Source: a virus
Direction: 5' to 3' (one strand)
Length of the DNA stretch: 44,075 bases
Virus record (IMG/VR): IMGVR_UViG_3300042554_000811
Location: 1-44,075 of that record
Part shown: positions 16,369 through 23,868 of the stretch, piece after piece
How the letters are laid out: every line of letters starts with the position of its first letter
Position numbering within the stretch: the stretch's first letter is position 1
Position numbers and translations under genes: made by a program
Notes under the pieces: model-generated
The model's input: only the letters and a program-made list of their open reading frames with translations
Databases searched by the model: none
What the model was told of the DNA's origin: nothing

Positions 16369-17753
16369 TCGCCGCAATTACAATCAGGAGCAGGATCATT
16401 AAGAAGAGACTCCAGGTATGCGTCAACGTCACCTTCATCCAATGCGGCATAAGCATCAGACTTATCTTGAACGTCGCTCATAACCTGAAGCGAGTAGTAA
16501 AGAGAAGTCTGTGGACTTGCCAACCAATCTTCGATGAATTGCTCATCATAGGTAACCACATCTGACCAGCTGTTGAATGAGTAACCATGCAACAACCCAG
16601 TCTTATCTAGCAGGGTGACAATACCATCACACACTGCTTTGTAATCATCCCAGCCAACTTCAGACGCGATCTCAACAGGACCATAGTCAAAGCTCTGGAC
16701 GCCAAATGTACCGCTGTCACGGTCCACCTGACGGGCTATAGGAGGTGCAATCTCAGGGCAGGTGGTATAACCCTCAAGGTCCTTATAACGATAGCTGCAG
16801 GACGCTGTAGGGGCAATAGCGAAGGCTCTGTCCATATTGTTCACCCGTGCTACGTGAGCTGCAGCAATGATGCCTGCATTGATCTCAGCAGCAAGGATAT
16901 GAGCAGGTGTCTGTGCCATCCGATTAAGACGAATGTCAGCCAGTGCTTCACCAAACTGTTTGTAAGTTACTCCGGACTGCTTAAGCAAGTTTGCCAACCC
17001 AAGGAGTCCGAGACCGACTTGGCGATCAGTCTCTGAAGGGAGGTACTCTCCGCTTTCTCCAACGTTTGTTTTGCCGTGGAGTGAGCACAGCTCGGACATT
17101 CCGTTGACAAATGCACCCTGAATGTCATCAAGTTCACATCCGCCGAGGTTAACATGTTGCAATAGACAGGTTCCGCGTGAGGGCAAGTATACCTCCAAGC
17201 ATACGTTACCCCTGATTCGATTGCCATTTTTATCTACCTTTGTTTTGTTGAGCCAGATGTCACCACGCTTGATACCTTCAAGCAGTGCTTCCTTTACTTG
17301 TGGTGTTGCTGCTTCCCACCACGGTCGGTTAATGTTGACACAGCGTTTAACCCAAGGAAGCTCACTGCGACTAGCAGTAATGAAGTCAAGCACATCAGGA
17401 TGACTGAGATCAAGATGACATACAACAGCTCCATTCTTATAAACACCTCCACGCCTCAGGATTTCGTTGAGGGTAGAGTAGATTTTGGCGAAGGAGACTG
17501 GACCTGAAGCCACAAGTCCTTTGCCATTTTCAGCGCCTTTCGGTCGGAGCTTGGATAGATGGACAGCCACGCCAGCTCCGTAGCGGAGAGCGTGGGAAAC
17601 AAAACGCCACGATGCTTCGATTCCATTAGGTCCTTCCATTGTGTCTTCAACAACGAAGACAGTACACGATACAGGTAGACGAGAGGTGGGATCATCAATC
17701 CAAGATTGCACCCGACCAGTGCGAGCAATAAGTTCTTTCGGTGGTTTAGACAT
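16365..17753 (-). CDS. nrdA: Ribonucleotide reductase large subunit, compact class I type
   Basis: The protein has 462 residues, far shorter than E. coli NrdA (761), with no ATP-cone. Catalytic residues are present: Cys in LPVSCTVFVV (partner one), the NxCxE active site in GNVCLEVYLP, Cys in GTCLLQHVNLGG (partner two), the paired tyrosines of radical transfer in TSLYYSLQV, and a C-terminal CxC (DCNCGE) for re-reduction. The paired tyrosines and the adjacent beta gene point to class I. It makes deoxynucleotides from host ribonucleotides. Without an ATP-cone, overall activity control by dATP through that domain is absent. Confidence 0.9.
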   Translation of the reverse strand: MSKPPKELIARTGRVQSWIDDPTSRLPVSCTVFVVEDTMEGPNGIEASWRFVSHALRYGAGVAVHLSKLRPKGAENGKGLVASGPVSFAKIYSTLNEILRRGGVYKNGAVVCHLDLSHPDVLDFITASRSELPWVKRCVNINRPWWEAATPQVKEALLEGIKRGDIWLNKTKVDKNGNRIRGNVCLEVYLPSRGTCLLQHVNLGGCELDDIQGAFVNGMSELCSLHGKTNVGESGEYLPSETDRQVGLGLLGLANLLKQSGVTYKQFGEALADIRLNRMAQTPAHILAAEINAGIIAAAHVARVNNMDRAFAIAPTASCSYRYKDLEGYTTCPEIAPPIARQVDRDSGTFGVQSFDYGPVEIASEVGWDDYKAVCDGIVTLLDKTGLLHGYSFNSWSDVVTYDEQFIEDWLASPQTSLYYSLQVMSDVQDKSDAYAALDEGDVDAYLESLLNDPAPDCNCGE

Positions 17754-17755
17754 GA

Positions 17756-18136
17756 TTAAACAAGATCATTAAGGTTGGGGGGTTGGTAATTTGGTCCCTT
17801 CAAGACCTTGCCATCTTCACGGTAGATAGGTTTACCGTTATCTCCAAGCTTAGATAGGTTACTCTTGTGTACACGGTCTAGTGCCTCATCAAGATCCCAA
17901 CCAAGGTTAGCAGCATATTGATAGCAAACATAAACAAGATCAGCTAGTTCTTTCAGACAGTCTGCTGCATTAACAGTCAGACCCATGATCAGTTGATTCT
18001 CTGCGTCCAGAAACTCTTTGAATTCTTCAACGATCAAACGCCTCTGCATAGTCCGTGAAGCCGGCGTAGTACTGTTCTTCACCTGGAAAGCGCTCCGGAA
18101 TTCGACGGCTTGCTGGAGAAGGGTTGATGATGACAT
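17756..18136 (-). CDS. MazG-like nucleotide pyrophosphohydrolase
   Basis: The protein has 126 residues from ATG 18136 (MSSSTLLQQAVEFRSAFQV). All-alpha NTP pyrophosphatase motifs are visible: EEFKEFLDAE and CLKELADLVYVCYQYA (E..D), then a helix LDEALDRVHKSNLSKL and a DGKVLKGPNYQPP tail. Such enzymes hydrolyse (d)NTPs to monophosphates; phage versions have been proposed to act on pool balance or alarmone levels. The first 110 bases overlap the DUF3310-like gene, but the family pattern starts in this overlap, so it is real. The next gene is RNR. Confidence 0.85.
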   Translation of the reverse strand: MSSSTLLQQAVEFRSAFQVKNSTTPASRTMQRRLIVEEFKEFLDAENQLIMGLTVNAADCLKELADLVYVCYQYAANLGWDLDEALDRVHKSNLSKLGDNGKPIYREDGKVLKGPNYQPPNLNDLV

Positions 18137-18329
18137 TTTCGAGTTCGTTTTGCAAATAGTGGATAGCTTTACGGATGTCGTCACGCTTGCTGTCTTTATA
18201 TCCAGCGCGACAAATGTATTTGATTGCGTTACCGAGATGGAAGTTTAGTCCTTGGTCTCGAATAAAGTCCCAAACTTCGATACTACCTCGTCGATAGTAC
18301 TCTGGTCCGGATTGGTTGGTGTTGGCCAT
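18027..18329 (-). CDS. DUF3310-like phage protein (possibly related to T7 gp1.7)
   Basis: The protein has 100 residues. The core IEVWDFIRDQGLNFHLGNAI, followed by KYICRAGYK, is the DUF3310 pattern (I..iDfi....l.f..GN..KYi.RaG.K), then DDIRKAIHYLQNEL. T7 gp1.7, a nucleotide kinase, is thought to fall in this group; enzyme activity here is not shown by the sequence. It is nested among overlapping nucleotide metabolism genes: its start overlaps the 96-residue ORF and its end overlaps the MazG-like gene. Confidence 0.82.
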   Translation of the reverse strand: MANTNQSGPEYYRRGSIEVWDFIRDQGLNFHLGNAIKYICRAGYKDSKRDDIRKAIHYLQNELENVIINPSPASRRIPERFPGEEQYYAGFTDYAEAFDR

Positions 18330-18535
18330 TTAGAAACAAGATTGGATACGTTGTTGCTCAACACAAAACACTGTCGTTGAAGAGCAAGGAAGAGAGTAAT
18401 GATAGCATCAATCTCTCGTTTGGAGCTGTTCAAGGCGTCTTCAATCTGACGCAGCTTGAACTGCTGCTCCATTGTTAGTTCCAACACTGGCGGAGGTGGG
18501 AAGCCATGGTCGGATTTGTTGAGTTGAAAAGTCAT
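18245..18535 (-). CDS. Conserved-looking small protein between exonuclease and DUF3310 gene
   Basis: The protein has 96 residues: MTFQLNKSDHGFPPPPVLEL, then a helical middle (TMEQQFKLRQIEDAL, ITLFLALQRQCFVLS). No domain is recognised. It overlaps the exonuclease 3' end by 95 bases and the DUF3310 start by 85. The long overlaps could mean the exonuclease tail is elongated, but both frames lack stops and have sensible composition. Confidence 0.6.
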   Translation of the reverse strand: MTFQLNKSDHGFPPPPVLELTMEQQFKLRQIEDALNSSKREIDAIITLFLALQRQCFVLSNNVSNLVSKWPTPTNPDQSTIDEVVSKFGTLFETKD

Positions 18536-19211
18536 AGTCTTCTACTTGAAGGATCTTTGCCAATCGTGCATTCAATAATGCAACTGACTCATCGAGACCC
18601 TTCTCTGCAAAAGCATCTACGACAGTCTTCCAGTTATCACCATGTTCATCTAGAAGTGCAGCAGCTCGTTTGATGCCAATTCCAGGTACACCAGCATAAC
18701 CATCTGTCTGATCACCTGCCATTGTCTGTATCAGGTGCCAACGGTAACCCCCTTCTGGGGTGATAGTACTCACTTCCTGGGTGAAGTCATACAACTCACC
18801 AGGTATTTGCCTCATGTCCTTATCAGGACTGCAGATGATGTGTCCAGACTCTTTGGTGGCATAAATGCCCATTGCATCATCAGCTTCAAGGGTAGGCATC
18901 ACAACAACGTGGTAGTCTTCCTTGAGTTTGTTGATGACTCTTTTGTAGCCGCACGGTTTCTTTCGATTACGGTGTCCTTTATACGCTGGGTCAAGAGATT
19001 TGCGAAAGTTGACACTATCAGAAAAGAACAGAATAGAGTCATCAAAACATCCAAGGTCAGAAGCGATGTTGTAGAGTTCTCGTTCAACGTAGTCGTAAGC
19101 TTCTGAGAATCTGGAGGTAACGACGATAAGATCTTCTCCGAAGTCAATTTCGGTTTCAGTGGCGGCGCAGCATTTATAGACAATGTAATCACAGTCGATT
19201 AATAGACTCAC
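18441..19211 (-). CDS. 5'-3' exonuclease (T7 gp6-like, FEN family)
   Basis: The protein has 256 residues with a GTG start at 19211 that overlaps the previous stop (GTGA); AAGG lies just upstream. Metal-binding acids are seen in LLIDCDYIVY, TLEADDAMGIYA, and SPDKDMRQIPG. A helix-3-turn-helix follows in AGDQTDGYAGVPGIGIKRAA. The family degrades host DNA and removes RNA primers during phage replication. The Ser/Asn/Ala-rich last 20 residues are coded in the overlap with the next gene. Confidence 0.93.
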   Translation of the reverse strand: MSLLIDCDYIVYKCCAATETEIDFGEDLIVVTSRFSEAYDYVERELYNIASDLGCFDDSILFFSDSVNFRKSLDPAYKGHRNRKKPCGYKRVINKLKEDYHVVVMPTLEADDAMGIYATKESGHIICSPDKDMRQIPGELYDFTQEVSTITPEGGYRWHLIQTMAGDQTDGYAGVPGIGIKRAAALLDEHGDNWKTVVDAFAEKGLDESVALLNARLAKILQVEDYDFSTQQIRPWLPTSASVGTNNGAAVQAASD

Positions 19212-19345
19212 TTACCTTGTCCTCGCTTGAGCTTACGCCCATGCGAAGGAAGACTACGAGTGCCATTACCTTGACGGGTGTGTTTGTATTTTGCCTTGGA
19301 CTCGAATTGAACGCGACCAAGAGATGTTTTAGATTTTACTGCCAT
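19208..19345 (-). CDS. Small basic protein before the exonuclease gene
   Basis: The protein has 45 residues, MAVKSKTSLGRVQFESKAKY followed by a Lys/Arg/Gly-rich second half ending RKLKRGQGK. It is very basic and probably disordered, which would fit nucleic-acid binding. The stop overlaps the exonuclease GTG start. No family is known to me beyond similar small basic ORFs in cyanophages. Confidence 0.65.
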   Translation of the reverse strand: MAVKSKTSLGRVQFESKAKYKHTRQGNGTRSLPSHGRKLKRGQGK

Positions 19346-19384
19346 ATATTTGGTGGATAATTTAGTTGATCGGACTAGGAGGGC

Positions 19385-19543
19385 TTAGTTGCTTGAGTTA
19401 AAGCAGATGATCTTGGCAGGAAGGTTGTCGTACAGTTTCCCGCAGGCTTGCCATTTCTGTGGGATCCACCAAATAGCAAGAGCGATTACAAGCACAGGAA
19501 CAAGAAAGATCAGTGCATTAATGGCGCGTTGAGAAGAGTTCAT
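19385..19543 (-). CDS. Small single-pass membrane protein
   Basis: The protein has 52 residues: MNSSQRAINALIFLVPVLVI, then ALAIWWIPQKWQACGK. One clear membrane helix spans residues 9-27. It sits between the DNA polymerase and exonuclease genes, so a role in replication at the membrane or in host takeover is possible but not shown. A 39-base gap follows. Confidence 0.6.
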   Translation of the reverse strand: MNSSQRAINALIFLVPVLVIALAIWWIPQKWQACGKLYDNLPAKIICFNSSN

Positions 19544-19564
19544 TGAGGTGACTAGTGTGTAGAT

Positions 19565-20827
19565 CTAGTGTACATCTGCCCAGGTTTGACCTACCTTAGC
19601 TTCAGCTGCAATAGGAACCCTGAGGTCATAAGTTTCTCCTGCTGTTAGAGCGGATATCAATAACGCCGATGATAATGTATCAGTATAGTCTGGTGGACAC
19701 TCGAACTGCAATTCATCATGGACGAATGCTAGTTGATGTGCATTGATCTCACATTGTTTGATTACATTATGAGTGTGAATCATCCATTGCTTTGCTATAA
19801 TACCCGCGCTCCCTTGGAGTAGGTAGTTAAGGGCTTTGTGGCTACCATCAACAGCGCAGCGGCGACCGTCACACAAACTAATGTAACCAGATTCCGCCTT
19901 GGACTTAACCGCAGTAACCAGTTTCTCAAGTCCAGGAATTGCATCCATGTATGCTTGGCGTATCTCAGCACCCTTGGCTTTGGCATCCTTGGGAGATAGC
20001 TGTGCATCGTAAGATAGTCCGATCTTTTGGTCACCGGCTCCGTACAAAAAGGCATAGGTTACTGTCTTTACTAAACGACGTGAGATTCCAATCTTGTCTG
20101 CGTTCTCTTGGTGAATGTCACCGTTGAGAAGAACGTCTCCGTACCTGCCTCCATCATATCGAGCCAGATAGTGTGCGAGCATCCTAAGCTCAATCCCTGC
20201 GAGATCAGCACCAACCATGACATAGCCAGGGCTAGCACGGAATAGCTTTCTAAATTCAAGATCACTGGGTACCTGTGCAAGGTTTGGGTTACGGTGAGCA
20301 CATCGAAATGTGTTAGTACTAACTGAACAGTTGTGGTGTATTCGATTGTTACGCACAAGCTTGAGCCAGGCATTCTTGCCTTCAGATAACATGCCAAGCT
20401 GTTTAGTTAGTTCAAGGCAACGAAAGAACTGAAGCGATTCTTCAGTACCGATGTCCTTGAGAACAACTTCATCAATGGCAGTCTTGCCACTTGCTGTCTC
20501 TTTATCTGGCTTCCACTTGTGGTGGTTCTTCATCACCCAAGCAATGTGATCACGGCTTGTAGGGTTGAACTCTTTCAGTCTAGTGAAAGTAGCTCCGGTG
20601 ATGTATCCCTGTGTTTTGTTAGGTCGCTTAGGAGTAAACTCCGGTCCAGCAACGTAAGGGTACCGCTCCCGTAGTAGCTGATTAAGGCTATCAAGCTCGG
20701 AGTAGAGAGTTTGTGCAAGTTGCCGTGCAGCAGGCTCATCAAAGTACCATCCATATAGTTCTTGTTCCGTGAGGATCTGTGCGACATCATGCTCAAGTTT
20801 TACCCAGTCTGGAAACGTGGTTTTCAT
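19565..20827 (-). CDS. DNA polymerase, family A polymerase domain (separate gene)
   Basis: The protein has 420 residues from ATG 20827 (MKTTFPDWVKLEHDVAQILT); a GTG at 20854 is possible. Motif A is VGADLAGIELRMLAHYLAR near residue 203, motif B KTVTYAFLYGAGD near 251, and motif C FVHDELQFE near 367. The end TWADVH resembles T7 gp5 (NWAICH). The 3'-5' exonuclease domain is a separate gene upstream at 21109-21624, with a small HNH gene between that overlaps both. Its N-terminus matches T7 gp5 just after the exonuclease domain, so the split falls at the domain border. It presumably works as a two-subunit enzyme. Confidence 0.93.
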   Translation of the reverse strand: MKTTFPDWVKLEHDVAQILTEQELYGWYFDEPAARQLAQTLYSELDSLNQLLRERYPYVAGPEFTPKRPNKTQGYITGATFTRLKEFNPTSRDHIAWVMKNHHKWKPDKETASGKTAIDEVVLKDIGTEESLQFFRCLELTKQLGMLSEGKNAWLKLVRNNRIHHNCSVSTNTFRCAHRNPNLAQVPSDLEFRKLFRASPGYVMVGADLAGIELRMLAHYLARYDGGRYGDVLLNGDIHQENADKIGISRRLVKTVTYAFLYGAGDQKIGLSYDAQLSPKDAKAKGAEIRQAYMDAIPGLEKLVTAVKSKAESGYISLCDGRRCAVDGSHKALNYLLQGSAGIIAKQWMIHTHNVIKQCEINAHQLAFVHDELQFECPPDYTDTLSSALLISALTAGETYDLRVPIAAEAKVGQTWADVH

Positions 20828-21145
20828 AAGTATGAACTCTGTGGCAATTTGCACATAACACTTCGCATTTAGCTATTTCATTGAGAATTTTCTCCCTACC
20901 ATAGTTATGGCTGAAAGCTTCACCAACGTTGAATAATTTGGTGGTAGGGTCTATGTGATTGAAATCTAGTGCAGCTGGATGGGTATTATACCCACATTTC
21001 GAGCAACCTTTAGATGTCTTAAGGGCGTCTACCTCTTTTTTAGGTTGCGGCTCCACTTTGTACGGCGGCAATTGAATGAACAAGTCTTTTTATTCGACCT
21101 TCCCTCCATTACCTTACCGCAAATTTCGCAATAAAATGATCCCAT
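20793..21145 (-). CDS. HNH endonuclease in two frames joined at a -1 slippery site
   Basis: The N-terminal frame (ATG 21145, stop 21029) gives 38 residues with a zinc-ribbon-like CEICGK and CSFNCRR. The -1 frame carries GCSKCGYNTHPAALDFNHID and CEVLCANCHRVHTYE, the HNH core with its Cys pairs. Slipping at 21035-21041 joins them into one 117-residue protein of ordinary family layout. The zero-frame product alone lacks the catalytic part. The gene overlaps the exonuclease gene by 37 bases and the polymerase gene by 35. No room exists for a group I intron. Alternatives are a real frameshift mutation in a decaying nuclease or a homopolymer sequencing error. Confidence 0.75.
21035..21041 (-). other. 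A_AAA_AAG slippery heptamer, candidate programmed -1 frameshift
   Basis: Minus-strand codons are CTA AAA AAG AGG TAG. The heptamer lies in the right phase for -1 slippage. A GGAG sits 9 bases upstream, and the zero-frame TAG follows two codons later. The E. coli dnaX site has the same heptamer, an upstream Shine-Dalgarno-like element and an early stop. The only downstream stem I see (CCTT/AAGG) is weak. Confidence 0.55.
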
Positions 21146-21624
21146 AATTTGACTGTGACATGTACATCTTGTAAGCAGTAGTCTTGCATCTCCTGACTCC
21201 ACTCCTTCCAATCAGCTGTCTTACCGAAAGCGCCTTTGTATTCACCCAATCGGTAACCATACGCTTCAAGGGAGTGGCGACCATAGAGCTGCAGTGGCAT
21301 CTGTTTCCACTTGCGTCTTTGATCAGTCTTCAAGATGTCAGCATGACAAATGCGACTGAGCACCAAAGTATCAAGAACCCTACCTCTGGGCTCAAACCAA
21401 GCATAGAGCTTACGAATAACGGGAAGATCATAATTGACAATATTATGGCCGACAATTTGATCTGCGTCTTCAAGTCTTTGTAAGCCCCGCGTGAGCGGTT
21501 CCGTGTCACCTTGGTCATTGTAGACAAGTGTTTGATTGGTCTCTGTATCATAAATGCCAAGGCAGTGGATGTTGGTAACATCATACAAAAGACCGTTTGT
21601 TTCTAAGTCAAAGATAAGCGTCAT
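21109..21624 (-). CDS. DNA polymerase 3'-5' proofreading exonuclease domain (separate gene)
   Basis: The protein has 171 residues. Exo I is FDLETNGLL at the start, Exo II GHNIVNYDLPVI near residue 60, and Exo III MQDYCLQDVHVTVKLWDHF near 150. LDTLVLSRICHADILK and HSLEAYGYRLGEYKGAF match the T7 gp5 exonuclease domain. The frame ends FAVR-stop exactly where T7 gp5 continues into the polymerase part. The polymerase domain lies beyond the HNH gene. The metal-binding acids are complete, so proofreading should work if the two chains associate. Confidence 0.92.
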   Translation of the reverse strand: MTLIFDLETNGLLYDVTNIHCLGIYDTETNQTLVYNDQGDTEPLTRGLQRLEDADQIVGHNIVNYDLPVIRKLYAWFEPRGRVLDTLVLSRICHADILKTDQRRKWKQMPLQLYGRHSLEAYGYRLGEYKGAFGKTADWKEWSQEMQDYCLQDVHVTVKLWDHFIAKFAVR

Positions 21625-21721
21625 TCCAGTGACGTATTACTCCAGCAACAATAAATAGGTTTGTGATGAAGATCATCAACTCAAGTAGGTTGAGCCTTCG
21701 GAGCAGCCCCTTTCCAGACAT
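21608..21721 (-). CDS. Small membrane peptide overlapping the exonuclease start
   Basis: The protein has 37 residues: MSGKGLLRRLNLLELMIFIT followed by NLFIVAGVIRHWNDAYL. There is a positive N-terminus and one membrane helix. It overlaps the 43-residue gene upstream by 41 bases and the exonuclease gene by 17, with no clear ribosome site. It is plausible but not certain. Confidence 0.4.
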   Translation of the reverse strand: MSGKGLLRRLNLLELMIFITNLFIVAGVIRHWNDAYL

Positions 21722-21812
21722 ATGTTTTGTCTACAAATTGTGCTTTGGCTATTGCTTCAGGGGTGGGAGGCTTGGGACGCTTAAAAGTCGGTGCTTGGGT
21801 CGAAGTCGTCAT
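21681..21812 (-). CDS. Small Pro/Lys-rich protein after primase-helicase
   Basis: The protein has 43 residues: MTTSTQAPTFKRPKPPTPEA, then IAKAQFVDKTYVWKGAAPKA. It begins inside the last codons of the primase-helicase (32-base overlap). Similar short Pro-rich peptides with a conserved WKG-like end occur in phages, but I know no function. Confidence 0.55.
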   Translation of the reverse strand: MTTSTQAPTFKRPKPPTPEAIAKAQFVDKTYVWKGAAPKAQPT

Positions 21813-23376
21813 CGGGTTGGGTTTCATTGAATTTACAGGTATTCAGATCATAGGTTAGTTGACATGCGACGCCAACTTCGCCTGAATAGCGATTTTTGAG
21901 GATTCGCACAGTTGTATCACCTCCTCCAGATGCGCTCTGCTGGTTTCTTTCGAGTGCAATAACTCCGTCAGAGAGTTGTGCAATCGCTGCAGATCCTCGC
22001 AACTGTCCCAAAGTGACGCGGGCACCCTCTTCATGGTTTTGATCACTAGATGTTCTCCGTAGATGTGAGACAAGGAACATTGCGACACCTGTCCGTTCTA
22101 CAAGAGAACGAAGCTTTGTCATGGTGGTGTCAATCATTCGACGCTCATCACCATCCAAACCAGAGAGAAGGATGCTGAGGTGATCTAGAAAGATTACCCT
22201 TGTATCAAGACCCGTTGCCAGGTACTCAATTCGGTTGTAGATGAGATCAGGATCAAAAGAACCGAAGCCGTCGAAAAGAAAAAGATTCCAGTTAGCAAGA
22301 GTGTCTTGATAAGCTTGGGTGAGAGTAGCTCGGTCATGTTCTCCAATGTGTAGTGATTTTCCAACTGCTGCGGACATCAATCCGAGAGCTGTACGACGGT
22401 TGGATTCCTCAAGAGCCAAGTAACCGACCCGCTCGCCGTTACGTAGCAAGTGAGTTGCGAGTTCACGACAGAAGCTGGATTTCCCGATACCAGATCCAGC
22501 AGTGATTGTAACAAGTTCTCCAAACCGGATCCCGTGTAGTTTGCTTTGGATTCCTTGAAATGGATAGTCATGATCAGCAGCTAGGGTGGGTGTTGTAACT
22601 AGATCGAGCAGAGACTTTCCGTCGATGATGCCATCTGGACGGTAAGGTTTAGCGTCCCAAATAGCTCGACGAATCGCTTCAGAGTCATTGTTTTGAAGTG
22701 CGTCTGACGCATCCTTGTAGTTCTCAAGTCTTGCGATCTTTGTCTTGCCAGGTGGTAAGATCCCTGCCGCCTCCTCCGCTGCCTTACGGCCTGCCTCGTC
22801 ATTGTCGAAGAACAGGACAACCTCCTCATAACCCTGGAGCCATGGGATAGACCGTTGAATCGACTTTTTGGCCGCTGCGGCACCGCTAGGTAAAGATACC
22901 ATCTGCCACCCCGGCATAGCCTCACTACATGAAGCCGCATCGAGTTCGCCTTCTGTAATGACAACTCGTTTTCCAGTGGCGGGAAACAAATGTTGTCCAA
23001 AGAGACAGGTAGGTGGTTGTCCTTCATAGTAGAAGTCTTTGTCTTTGGTCTTGGTTTTACATCCGATCAGTATACCAGACTCATCATAATAGTGAAACCT
23101 TAGCAGGTCACCATCACGATAGATCTTATATTGTTGGCATACCTTCTCAGAAATGTTGCGCTTACTTAAGCGTGTAGCTGAACCTCTTACGGCGATAGAC
23201 ATTTTGTTGTGAGTGTGAACAACATCCTCTTCAGTGTGCCCATAACTGTTACAAGAGAAGCAAAAAGTATGCCCATCTGTATACAAAGAATTCGCATCAG
23301 ATGAGCCACAGTTGTCACACGGTAAGTGCCTCACGAACTCGCTTTCGGATGTCTGCGTATGCTCGTGCTTGTGCAT
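21781..23376 (-). CDS. Primase-helicase (T7 gp4-like)
   Basis: The protein has 531 residues from ATG 23376 (MHKHEHTQTSESEF). A zinc-binding domain with CDNCGSS and FCFSCNS lies near residues 19-42, a TOPRIM segment with VITEGELDAA near 137, the DnaB-type Walker A GSGIGKSSFC near 290, and Walker B RVIFLDHLSIL near 390. The acidic tail PDDDFDPSTDF resembles the T7 gp4 tail that touches polymerase. It unwinds the fork and lays primers. It overlaps the 69-residue gene by 62 bases. Confidence 0.95.
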   Translation of the reverse strand: MHKHEHTQTSESEFVRHLPCDNCGSSDANSLYTDGHTFCFSCNSYGHTEEDVVHTHNKMSIAVRGSATRLSKRNISEKVCQQYKIYRDGDLLRFHYYDESGILIGCKTKTKDKDFYYEGQPPTCLFGQHLFPATGKRVVITEGELDAASCSEAMPGWQMVSLPSGAAAAKKSIQRSIPWLQGYEEVVLFFDNDEAGRKAAEEAAGILPPGKTKIARLENYKDASDALQNNDSEAIRRAIWDAKPYRPDGIIDGKSLLDLVTTPTLAADHDYPFQGIQSKLHGIRFGELVTITAGSGIGKSSFCRELATHLLRNGERVGYLALEESNRRTALGLMSAAVGKSLHIGEHDRATLTQAYQDTLANWNLFLFDGFGSFDPDLIYNRIEYLATGLDTRVIFLDHLSILLSGLDGDERRMIDTTMTKLRSLVERTGVAMFLVSHLRRTSSDQNHEEGARVTLGQLRGSAAIAQLSDGVIALERNQQSASGGGDTTVRILKNRYSGEVGVACQLTYDLNTCKFNETQPDDDFDPSTDF

Positions 23377-23524
23377 CGTGATATTCGAACCAAGAATCAA
23401 GTGCTTGATAGAAACCTTTAATCAGGTTCTCTGTTGTTTTCGGATCGTTCGCATCAACATCAGCGAGGTAATCACTGAAGCCCTCTGCGTAGTATTCAGC
23501 CGTGCCGTAGGTCAGGTTAGCCAT
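23315..23524 (-). CDS. Small protein between endonuclease I and primase-helicase
   Basis: The protein has 69 residues from ATG 23524 (MANLTYGTAEYYAEGFSDYL), ending RKRVREALTV. It is helical, with an acidic first half and basic end. The start lies within the endonuclease I 3' end and its own end within the primase start, so three genes are chained by overlaps. No family is recognised. Confidence 0.65.
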   Translation of the reverse strand: MANLTYGTAEYYAEGFSDYLADVDANDPKTTENLIKGFYQALDSWFEYHDAQARAYADIRKRVREALTV

Positions 23525-23868
23525 TCGATTGGGATGGAGTGAAATGAACAGTATTGGAAGCCGTGCTTCTCGCACCACTTCGCATAAGTAGTCTTAGACC
23601 CTTTGTAGATCTTGTTATAGGGTGCTTGAAAGACGAACCGAATATCTAAGTCGGGATTCGCTTTCTTCACTGCGATCATCTTCCTTCGGTCTTCCTCCGT
23701 CAGGTGTCCCTTTGTTTCTAAGTAGACACCATTCGGTAAAAGAAAGTCGGGTGTGTAGTTGCATTGAAGAATGTAAGGAACTTTAGTTGACTCGTACTCA
23801 AACTCTACCTTCAAGCTTGAGAGAAGATCAGCAACCTTCTCTTCAAGACCTGAACGGTACCTAGGCAT
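23512..23868 (-). CDS. Endonuclease I, Holliday junction resolvase (T7 gp3-like)
   Basis: The protein has 118 residues. The PD-(D/E)XK core is clear: YRSGLEEKVADLL (catalytic Glu), YTPDFLLPNGVYLETKGHLT (Asp, then Glu-x-Lys), and DLDIRFVFQAPYNKI. T7 gp3 resolves branched DNA and breaks host DNA. This version is slightly shorter than the 149-residue T7 enzyme but keeps all catalytic residues. It overlaps the SSB stop by one base. Confidence 0.94.
   Translation of the reverse strand: MPRYRSGLEEKVADLLSSLKVEFEYESTKVPYILQCNYTPDFLLPNGVYLETKGHLTEEDRRKMIAVKKANPDLDIRFVFQAPYNKIYKGSKTTYAKWCEKHGFQYCSFHSIPIEWLT

Noticed and set aside
15652-16377. Ferritin-like gene as a stand-alone oxygenase or ferritin
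   Set aside because: The ATGA coupling to an RNR large subunit with a YY relay favours the RNR beta subunit.
20828-21108. Group I intron or intein between the polymerase domains
   Set aside because: The HNH frames overlap both flanking exons and leave no sequence for an intron core; no intein splice motifs are seen and the frames do not join.
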